Below, piece by piece: positions 6,428-12,653 of a stretch of 23,124 nt of DNA (position 1 is the stretch's first letter; the number at the start of each line of letters is the position of its first letter). The notes below the pieces were generated by a model. The model saw only the letters and a program-made list of their open reading frames with translations, did not search any database and was not told the DNA's origin. The position numbers and the translations under genes were made by a program. Source of the DNA: a virus; the IMG/VR virus record IMGVR_UViG_3300021378_000172, positions 1-23,124 of that record; one strand, given 5' to 3'.

Positions 6428-7462
6428 TTACTCAATGATTCCCCATTGTACAAGTGAAGAGTACAAGAATTGTACACCTAACTTGAAGTAACCTCTAAAG
6501 AACATTTTTTCTTCTAAATCATCATAGAATACTTTAAATGAACCTTCTGGGTCAGTTACATCAGAACCTATTATTAAGTTATCTGTTGCAACATAACAAG
6601 CACCATTAGTAAAGTTAGTACCACCTTTTTCAAAAATTGTAGGGTTAGTATCAGCTAAGATAGTATCCCACTCATACATAGCTACAACTTCAACACCTCT
6701 AAAGCTAACAGCATTATAACCTCTTTGTGTGTTAGTAATAGCTAAGTCAGAAGTTCCTATAGTATCATTAGTTTCTAAGTTTGCTAAATATGCATTAAAG
6801 ATTTTTGGAGTTACAAAAAACTTCTTGTCAGAAGAAGGAACTTGTTGTAAACTTGCAGGAGCTGTATCATACATTGTTCTTAAAAGACCAATTGCATCTG
6901 CTGCTGTTGGAGCTGCTTCTACACCTGCATATTCAGTTCTAGCTGCTAATACAGTTGCATCTGCACCCATTAACTTCATCCATCCATCCATATTACCATA
7001 TCCTGCTACTGCAGAACCTCCTGTTAGTGAAGTATCATCACCCCAAGCTAGTCTTACTACATCTTGTCCAATACCCTTAACTGCACGATTTACAATTGCA
7101 TCAGCTAATTGAGTACCTTCAATATTCATTACATCTACACCATTTCTATACATTTCTTCAATGTAAGTTCCAAAGAATGCATCTGTACATTGCTCTAAAG
7201 CAACTCTCATTCTACCTGCAGTAATTACTTTGTCATCAATGTTAAAGTTTTGTGAACCACTTAGATTAGAACAACCATCATATTTTTCTACAATTTTTGT
7301 TAGAGCAGCAGAAGTGTAAACATTCATTTTATGCTTAACATTAGGAATTACTCTGTAGTTACGCATTAAATCATCACTTCTAAATACTGGCTCATAAAAA
7401 ATTTCGTTTAAGTTAGCACCACCATAAGTTGCTGCTATACTATTTAAAGCTACGTTTGCCAT
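6428..7462 (-). CDS. Major capsid protein
   Basis: The protein has 344 residues and lies directly downstream of the protease-scaffold gene, the standard position for an HK97-fold capsid protein. The N-terminus (ANLNEIFYEPVFRSDDLMRN) is followed by a GRMRVALEQCTDAFFGTYIEEM region, a long helical segment (about 107-140), the DGWMKLM loop, and an A-domain-like C-terminal half with KKFFVTPKIFNAYL. It ends in a FKVFYDDLEEKMFFRGYFKLG strand region typical of capsid proteins. The start follows the strongest A-rich leader in the window (AATAAATAAAAAA). No long N-terminal delta domain is seen, consistent with scaffold being supplied by the protease gene. Confidence 0.75.
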   Translation of the reverse strand: MANVALNSIAATYGGANLNEIFYEPVFRSDDLMRNYRVIPNVKHKMNVYTSAALTKIVEKYDGCSNLSGSQNFNIDDKVITAGRMRVALEQCTDAFFGTYIEEMYRNGVDVMNIEGTQLADAIVNRAVKGIGQDVVRLAWGDDTSLTGGSAVAGYGNMDGWMKLMGADATVLAARTEYAGVEAAPTAADAIGLLRTMYDTAPASLQQVPSSDKKFFVTPKIFNAYLANLETNDTIGTSDLAITNTQRGYNAVSFRGVEVVAMYEWDTILADTNPTIFEKGGTNFTNGACYVATDNLIIGSDVTDPEGSFKVFYDDLEEKMFFRGYFKLGVQFLYSSLVQWGIIE

Positions 7463-7483
7463 TTTTTTATTTATTTTAGATTA

Positions 7484-7888
7484 TTAATTATTAAATTTTG
7501 CTCTTACTCTTTCAGCCATTGCATTGTAAAAAGTTGCATTAGCATCAACAGTTTTATTTTCAACTACAGCAGGGTCGCCTTCAGTTACCACTTCAGTACC
7601 TTTAGCATCTGCTTTGTTCAATAAAGCATTTAGTCTTTCTATTTCAGTAGAAAGAGTTTCATTTTCTCCTTTAGTAGAAGTTAATTCTTCTTCTAAAGAA
7701 ACAATTTTTCCATTTAAGTCAGTTACACTTGCTTCAAAAGAAGATAATTTGTTTGATATTTCTTCATTATCTGAAAGCATAACATTAACCTCAGTTACAA
7801 CATCTTCTGATTTGTTGTCAGCTCCTTTTACAGAGTTTACAATTTCATCAACTTTGTTGTTAAACCAATTTTTTAACTCTTCAGTCAT
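7484..7888 (-). CDS. Possible nested scaffold protein (internal start)
   Basis: The in-frame ATG at 7888 (residue 210 of the protease) would give a 134-residue protein made only of the coiled-coil scaffold part. Its leader (TAAATAACAAAAAA just before the ATG) is almost the same as the leader of the capsid gene, and is better than the leader of the full-length protease. Phage lambda makes its scaffold Nu3 by the same nested arrangement inside the C protease gene. That analogy is established; its use here is inference. Confidence 0.5.
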   Translation of the reverse strand: MTEELKNWFNNKVDEIVNSVKGADNKSEDVVTEVNVMLSDNEEISNKLSSFEASVTDLNGKIVSLEEELTSTKGENETLSTEIERLNALLNKADAKGTEVVTEGDPAVVENKTVDANATFYNAMAERVRAKFNN

Positions 7889-8515
7889 TTTTTTGTTATT
7901 TACGTTAATATTTAATTTATTATGTATTTGTTCAGTAGTAATGTTTTTGAATTTAGAAACATCATACTTAGCTGCTACTTTAATAGAATCAGAAATAAGA
8001 TCAATAAAACCTAAATCATATGCTTCATTAGCATTTAACCAAGTTTCTTTATCCATCATTTCAACAATTCTATTTAACGACAATCTTGTTTTTCTCTCAT
8101 AAATATTAGCAATTTCACCACTAATCTTTTCTAAGATAGATGCAGTCTTTCTCATATCTTCAGCTTCACCCATTGCACCACCCCAAGCATTGTGTATCAT
8201 AAAAAGAGAATTTTCAGCCATGACAACTTCATCAGCAGCTAATGCAATAACACTACCCATACTTGCAGCTATACCCTCAATATAAGCAGTAGTTTTTGCT
8301 TCTCTCTTTTTTATTATGTTGTACATAGCCATCCCATCAAATACATCACCACCAATACAGTTGATTCGTAAATTAACAGGAGTATCTTTGTACTCTTTCA
8401 TCTCAGAAATAAAGTCTTGTGCAGTAATACCATAAGCACCTATTTCATCAAAGATGTAAACCTCTGCAACAGCATCTGTTGCTTTTCCTTGTATATTAAA
8501 CCATTTCTTATTCAT
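7484..8515 (-). CDS. ClpP-type prohead protease with scaffold domain
   Basis: The protein has 343 residues. Residues 1-180 are a ClpP/S49-like serine protease: the NCIGGDVFDGMAMYN oxyanion region (52-66), the catalytic serine S85 in GIAASMGS, the catalytic histidine H108 in MIHNAWGG, and a probable third residue D155 in MMDKETW. A linker leads to residues about 205-343, a charged coiled coil expected to act as the scaffolding (assembly) domain. The protease matures the prohead by removing scaffold. A second start at M210 could give free scaffold. The ATG at 8515 lacks the usual A-rich leader and sits just after a TAATTTTG box. Confidence 0.85.
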   Translation of the reverse strand: MNKKWFNIQGKATDAVAEVYIFDEIGAYGITAQDFISEMKEYKDTPVNLRINCIGGDVFDGMAMYNIIKKREAKTTAYIEGIAASMGSVIALAADEVVMAENSLFMIHNAWGGAMGEAEDMRKTASILEKISGEIANIYERKTRLSLNRIVEMMDKETWLNANEAYDLGFIDLISDSIKVAAKYDVSKFKNITTEQIHNKLNINVNNKKMTEELKNWFNNKVDEIVNSVKGADNKSEDVVTEVNVMLSDNEEISNKLSSFEASVTDLNGKIVSLEEELTSTKGENETLSTEIERLNALLNKADAKGTEVVTEGDPAVVENKTVDANATFYNAMAERVRAKFNN

Positions 8516-8520
8516 ACTTG

Positions 8521-8538
8521 CAAAATTAGAATCTAATT
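8521..8538 (-). promoter_or_regulatory. Palindrome overlapping a -7-like box before protease gene
   Basis: Bases 8524-8538 are a perfect 7+1+7 palindrome (AATTAGA, one base, TCTAATT). It overlaps TAATTTTG (8528-8521), a match to the Bacteroidota TAnnTTTG box, six bases before the ATG at 8515. No TTG element lies at the right spacing upstream. Palindromes this short are expected by chance a few times in DNA this AT-rich. Confidence 0.2.
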
Positions 8539-8572
8539 GACACTTTATCTACCTAATTTGTGGAAAAAACTT

Positions 8573-8896
8573 TTAGTAAGAGATATTCTCAGATGCTCTT
8601 GATTTTTTTCTGTATTTATATACTATGTTTTGTGCTTGACTTTCACTTATCTTATATTTATGTGATAAGTCCATAAAGGTATGTGTTCTGTTGCCTTTAT
8701 TAAAAGATAACCTTCTGTCAAAGTCAGCTATAATCATATAGTTTCTTAGTCGTTTAGGTTCTACCATACCCCTTTCTACTAAGTGTTTTAAAATATCTTT
8801 AGGTGTAGCAGTTTCACCGAACCTTTTAAATATTTCAATATCTAACAACTCTAAATAATCAAAAACTACATCTACTTTATTTTGTCTTTTTGACAT
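8573..8896 (-). CDS. Putative helix-turn-helix protein
   Basis: The 107-residue protein is basic and helical. Residues about 74-97 (FMDLSHKYKISESQAQNIVYKYR) have the spacing of a helix-turn-helix, with an ISES turn and a recognition helix ending in basic residues. The N-terminal part (VDVVFDYLELLDIEIFKRFG, then TPKDILKHLVERG) looks like a second small helical domain. It may bind DNA and regulate late genes, or be a small terminase-like or assembly factor. It lies just upstream of the protease gene and overlaps the previous gene by 20 bases. Confidence 0.5.
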   Translation of the reverse strand: MSKRQNKVDVVFDYLELLDIEIFKRFGETATPKDILKHLVERGMVEPKRLRNYMIIADFDRRLSFNKGNRTHTFMDLSHKYKISESQAQNIVYKYRKKSRASENISY

Positions 8897-9158
8897 TCTT
8901 TTTTTTCTTAGTGTTTTCTGTCAGCCATACCTCACACATTGTATTCCAGAACTTTACAACTGCATTTCTACATGATGAACAGTTTATGTCTTGTTTTTGT
9001 GTAGGAAAATATTTATGCCACAAACTATACATATTGTTTATGCATTGTCCTTTGTGTTGGCTAAAATTTGCCTTGTAAGCTCTGTTTTCTTCAACAGCTT
9101 TTATCATAAGCTCTCTGTCTGCCTTAACGACAGATTTAGCTATTTCTTGTAAATTCAT
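8877..9158 (-). CDS. Hypothetical protein with CSSC motif
   Basis: The 93-residue protein is not recognised. Seen: an N-terminal helix (LQEIAKSVVKADRELMIKAV), a central Tyr/Trp/His segment (MYSLWHKYFP, about 43-52), cysteines at about 39, 59, 62 and 74 including a CSSC pair, and a very basic Lys tail (KKKKNVKKTK). The cysteines could bind a metal or form disulfides. It lies between two other small genes and is co-transcribed with them. Its function and that of its neighbours are open. Confidence 0.5.
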   Translation of the reverse strand: MNLQEIAKSVVKADRELMIKAVEENRAYKANFSQHKGQCINNMYSLWHKYFPTQKQDINCSSCRNAVVKFWNTMCEVWLTENTKKKKNVKKTK

Positions 9159-9171
9159 ATTGTTATTTTAA

Positions 9172-9366
9172 TTACCATTTGCCTTCTGGACACTTACCAT
9201 ACCAGTCTGCAGAGAGAGATGTCTTTGCATCTAGGAAACAAGTGCATTTAGCACATCTTGATCCCCAATTTATTACTGGTTTTTTAAGCATCAAAAAATT
9301 TCTGTAAAAAGTACATTTTTTACAGATAGATAATCTTTCTAACTTTGTTTTTTTATTAACAAACAT
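9172..9366 (-). CDS. Small zinc-ribbon-like protein
   Basis: The 64-residue protein has six cysteines: C15 and C18 (CKKC), C38, C41 and C43 (CAKCTC), and C59 near the end (GKCPEGKW). The CxxC ... CxxC spacing suggests a zinc ribbon. The short RLSICKKCTFY start and CPEGKW end form a pattern seen in small proteins of Bacteroidota phages. It directly follows the tape measure gene. Role unknown; a zinc-stabilised tail or regulatory protein is possible. Confidence 0.55.
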   Translation of the reverse strand: MFVNKKTKLERLSICKKCTFYRNFLMLKKPVINWGSRCAKCTCFLDAKTSLSADWYGKCPEGKW

Positions 9367-9376
9367 TTGTTTAATT

Positions 9377-11959
9377 TTAAAATGTTGCTTCAGCTTCTAT
9401 AACTGAAACAGTATTCTGTGCAGTAGAAATATCTGATTCTACTACAACTACTCTTCCTCCTTGTCCTATTGCACCCATCATACCTGCCTGACTTGTTGCA
9501 CTAAATTGTGATTGTGCAAACGATGGCATATTCATTAAACCACCATCAGCAAACTTCACTCCACCACCTGCTGCATTCATTGCAGATAATTGATTTCTAA
9601 ACATAGATGTACTACGTTTATTTATAACTGCTTCACCACCTTCTAACTCTACTACTCTACCACCTACTGCAAACTTTTCACCACCATTTGCATGAGATTT
9701 ACCTTCTACCATACCACCATTAGCAAATTCTTGAATCACACCACCATCTTCAAATTTACTTAATTGCTTATCTATTAAACCCCCGACTGCAGCAGATGCT
9801 CCTGCAGCTAATATTAAATTAAGTGGGAAGGGAACGTTTTTAAATATAGATGCTATAAAACCTGATACAGCTTCCATAATTTGTGCTCTTACTACAGACT
9901 TCATAGCTTCTTCTGCTGTTTGACCAGAAAGTATTGCTCTTTTTACATCTGCTTGAAATGCTTTTTCTTTATCTTCTTGATTATCTTCTATTAATTTACC
10001 TTCTAATTCATTTATTTTTTTAATAATAGCTTCTCTATTAATACCTACACCTGTTTGTACTTCTAATAATTTTTTTAAATTTTTAATTTCTTCTTTAATT
10101 AAATTAACTCTAACTTGTGCTGCTTTTTCCTCACCTAATAAACCAAGACCCATTAAATACTCTTGATACGATAAAAGCTCTTTTTGCACATCATTTAATT
10201 TTGTAGTAGCATTAGCATTTTTTGTTTTTGCATCAGAATTTTCATCTAAATCTTCTGTGTTTTCTGGCACATATAAACCTAATTCTTTTTCTAAATCTAC
10301 AACATCTTGTTCTGCATCAGCATATTCTTTAGTGCTTTTTATTGCATTTTTTTGTGCATTATTTAATCCTATAAAATTATTTGTTAATTTTATAGCTTGT
10401 CTTCTAGCAGGATCTAAAACTCTACCAAGTCCATTAAACTCTAATTCTAATTGTTGAATTACTGTTTTATACTGCTGTTGAAAAGTTAAACCTTCTTGTA
10501 AAGTAATGTGATATTTTTCTTTAATTTCATTTAATCTTGCTAAAAACTTTTCTTCTTTATCATATTCTTTATTAACAGCTTTATCAGCTTTTTCTTCTGC
10601 TTTTTTAGCTTTTTCTATTTCTCTTTGTAATAAAATTCTGTTTTTGAATGATACGTTTAATTCTCTTAATCTATCTCTTAATTGAGTTGTAGTTACTTTT
10701 TCAGTATCTAAGTTTTTAAGAAAATCAGGATATTTAACTTGTATTTCACCAAGTAATTTTTTTCTTTCCTCTTCTTGAACATTAACATCAGTAAGTCTTC
10801 CAACTAATATATTTAACTCTACTCTTTGTTTTTCTAAAGTTTCTGATACTGGTATATCTATAAAATCACTTACTACATTTACTAAACCTGCAAATCTGTC
10901 AACTACGTTTTGCAAAGACCTACCTATAAATGACTCACTAAGATTTATCATTAAACCTTGTAAAGCAGAGTTTAACCTTTTAAAAGAACCTTCTAAAGTA
11001 TCACCTACAATTTCTGCCATTGCTTGTGCAGCACCAGAAGCTAATCTTAATTCATTTCTTAATTCTACAGTCCTTTCTTTACTTGTAATCATTTGCTCAA
11101 AAGCTGCAGCTTGTCTTAAATCTACAACTTCCATAATTTTAGCCAAATCACCACCTTCTTCAGAAAACTTTTTTAAAGCAGGAACTAATTGATCTAAGGA
11201 ATGTATAGTTTTACCAAAAGACTTTACCAAATCAGAATTTGGGTCTTGCATTTTAAGAAGTATGTTTCTTAAAGATGTACCTGCAATAGATGCTTCAATA
11301 CCTGCATCTGTAAGTTGTGCCATTATAGCTGTTGTATCTTCTATTGAAAAACCTGCTGATTTTGCAATAGGTGCAACTTTAGTCATGGATGTTTGAAACT
11401 TTTCTATATCAAGTGCAGAACTTGTAAATGCTACAGCCATTACATCTACCACTCTTTGTGTTTCTGCTGCATCTAAACCAAAACCTCTTACAGCAGCTCC
11501 TGCTACAATTGCTGCTCTTCCTAAATCTGTATCTGTTGCAGTTGCTAATTGTAAAGTTGCATCTTGTGCATTTAAAATTTCTTTTGTAGAAAAACCTAGT
11601 TTACCAAAATTAGTTTGTAGCTCTGCTACTTGCTGTGCAGTAAAGAATGTAGACCTACCTAAATCTTCAGCAGTTTTAGATAGTTGTGCAAAATCTTTAT
11701 TACTTGCACCAGTAGTTGCTCGTACTTTAGCCATTTGAAACTCGTAATCTCTAAATGTTCTAATTGACTTACCTACAACTTTATTAATGTTTCTAAATGC
11801 TTGAACAGCAGTAGCAATACCTAAAGTTAAAAAACCATATTGTTTTACTAAACCACCTACACTACCACTAGCTTTTTTAGTTGTTCCTTCTAAATTTTGT
11901 AAGTCTTTTTGTCCTTTAACGACTACCTGTACTACTATCTTTTCTGTATTTGTTGCCAT
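9377..11959 (-). CDS. Tail tape measure protein
   Basis: The protein has 860 residues. Residues about 60-345 match the TP901-type phage tail tape measure core (FQMAKVRATTGASNKDF, the TDLGRAAIVAGAAVRGFGLD helices, GIEASIAGTSLRNIL). Residues about 370-640 are charged and mostly coiled coil. A hydrophobic segment (about 712-730) could act as a membrane-inserting stretch. The C-terminus holds Gly-rich repeats (FEDGGVIQEFANGG, KFAVGGRVVELEGGEAVIN, KFADGG). Tape measure length sets tail length; at about 0.15 nm per residue this predicts roughly 130 nm, in the siphovirus range. Its usual chaperone gene is not adjacent but lies about 6 kb upstream. Confidence 0.9.
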   Translation of the reverse strand: MATNTEKIVVQVVVKGQKDLQNLEGTTKKASGSVGGLVKQYGFLTLGIATAVQAFRNINKVVGKSIRTFRDYEFQMAKVRATTGASNKDFAQLSKTAEDLGRSTFFTAQQVAELQTNFGKLGFSTKEILNAQDATLQLATATDTDLGRAAIVAGAAVRGFGLDAAETQRVVDVMAVAFTSSALDIEKFQTSMTKVAPIAKSAGFSIEDTTAIMAQLTDAGIEASIAGTSLRNILLKMQDPNSDLVKSFGKTIHSLDQLVPALKKFSEEGGDLAKIMEVVDLRQAAAFEQMITSKERTVELRNELRLASGAAQAMAEIVGDTLEGSFKRLNSALQGLMINLSESFIGRSLQNVVDRFAGLVNVVSDFIDIPVSETLEKQRVELNILVGRLTDVNVQEEERKKLLGEIQVKYPDFLKNLDTEKVTTTQLRDRLRELNVSFKNRILLQREIEKAKKAEEKADKAVNKEYDKEEKFLARLNEIKEKYHITLQEGLTFQQQYKTVIQQLELEFNGLGRVLDPARRQAIKLTNNFIGLNNAQKNAIKSTKEYADAEQDVVDLEKELGLYVPENTEDLDENSDAKTKNANATTKLNDVQKELLSYQEYLMGLGLLGEEKAAQVRVNLIKEEIKNLKKLLEVQTGVGINREAIIKKINELEGKLIEDNQEDKEKAFQADVKRAILSGQTAEEAMKSVVRAQIMEAVSGFIASIFKNVPFPLNLILAAGASAAVGGLIDKQLSKFEDGGVIQEFANGGMVEGKSHANGGEKFAVGGRVVELEGGEAVINKRSTSMFRNQLSAMNAAGGGVKFADGGLMNMPSFAQSQFSATSQAGMMGAIGQGGRVVVVESDISTAQNTVSVIEAEATF

Positions 11960-11965
11960 AATTTA

Positions 11966-12472
11966 TTAAGTTGTTTGTGCTGTTTTAACTTTACTAAGTT
12001 CTTTTCTTATCATATCTGCTACATCATCTCCGATAGATTGTGCAAGTTCTTCTCCTACTTTTTGTGAATTTTCTTTTGCAACAATACCTGCAAAGTTTGT
12101 TCTTTGTATAGTATTACCCTCTTTCCAATAAACGTATTTTTCTTTTTCTTTACCATATATACCTCTAGCTAATCTTTTATATATAGCATTAGCAAAATTT
12201 CTATCTAGTCCTTTTTTATTAACCCATCTAATAATGTTTTGTTTGTTTACAGTAAAAGCTACATTTGGATCATTTACAACTCTCCAATAATCCTTACTAG
12301 ATGTTATATTTAAAATTATATTATCACCACTTATTTTTTCTTGTACTCCAGTAAAACTTCTACTTAGCTTACCAGAAGCTATGTGTTTTTGTTCTTTTAA
12401 TTGACTTCTTAAATCTTTAATGATAAGTTTTGAGATTTTAGTAAATTCTTTATATGTATTATTAAATTTCAT
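11966..12472 (-). CDS. HK97 gp10-like tail completion protein
   Basis: The 168-residue protein resembles the HK97 gp10/tail-completion group, which sits at the neck between connector and tail. Seen: an N-terminal helix with LRSQLKEQKHIASGKLSRSF (about 21-40), where an SGKL(K/S)xS segment is a family hallmark, then a beta region (DNIILNITSSKDYWRVVN) and a C-terminal helix. I use the ATG at 12472; it overlaps the stop of the preceding gene (TGATG). A TTG three bases upstream is an unlikely start. It lies right before the tape measure. Confidence 0.55.
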   Translation of the reverse strand: MKFNNTYKEFTKISKLIIKDLRSQLKEQKHIASGKLSRSFTGVQEKISGDNIILNITSSKDYWRVVNDPNVAFTVNKQNIIRWVNKKGLDRNFANAIYKRLARGIYGKEKEKYVYWKEGNTIQRTNFAGIVAKENSQKVGEELAQSIGDDVADMIRKELSKVKTAQTT

Positions 12473-12651
12473 CAATCATCAATTTTTTCGTTCTCTCTTC
12501 TTCTTAAAACCTTATGTGCATTGCCAAAAGAATCAGTCATAGTAATTGGCATAAGATATTCTACAGAGTCTATAGTAACAATAATATATACTTCTAATCC
12601 ACTTTGATTAGCAATACCTTTATTTGATATTTGGTTTTTAGGTGTAGACAT
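12472..12651 (-). CDS. 59-residue conserved-position protein
   Basis: The gap between the large tail protein and the gp10-like gene holds a full frame: ATG at 12651, two bases after the previous stop, TGA at 12474-12472 overlapping the next ATG. The product starts MSTPKNQISNKGIANQ, has a central beta-like stretch (LEVYIIVTIDSVEYLMPITM) and a charged end (KVLRRRENEKIDD). No family is recognised. Exact fit between two genes with stop/start overlaps is the evidence that it is expressed. It may be a small tail-assembly or neck factor. Confidence 0.6.
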   Translation of the reverse strand: MSTPKNQISNKGIANQSGLEVYIIVTIDSVEYLMPITMTDSFGNAHKVLRRRENEKIDD

Positions 12652-12653
12652 AA

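Noticed and set aside
6729-7112. 127-residue plus-strand ORF across the capsid gene
   Set aside because: Antisense shadow of the capsid gene created by its codon bias; no start signal and no known features.
12473-12475. TTG start for the gp10-like gene
   Set aside because: An ATG three bases downstream overlaps the previous stop (TGATG), the coupling style used elsewhere in the window.
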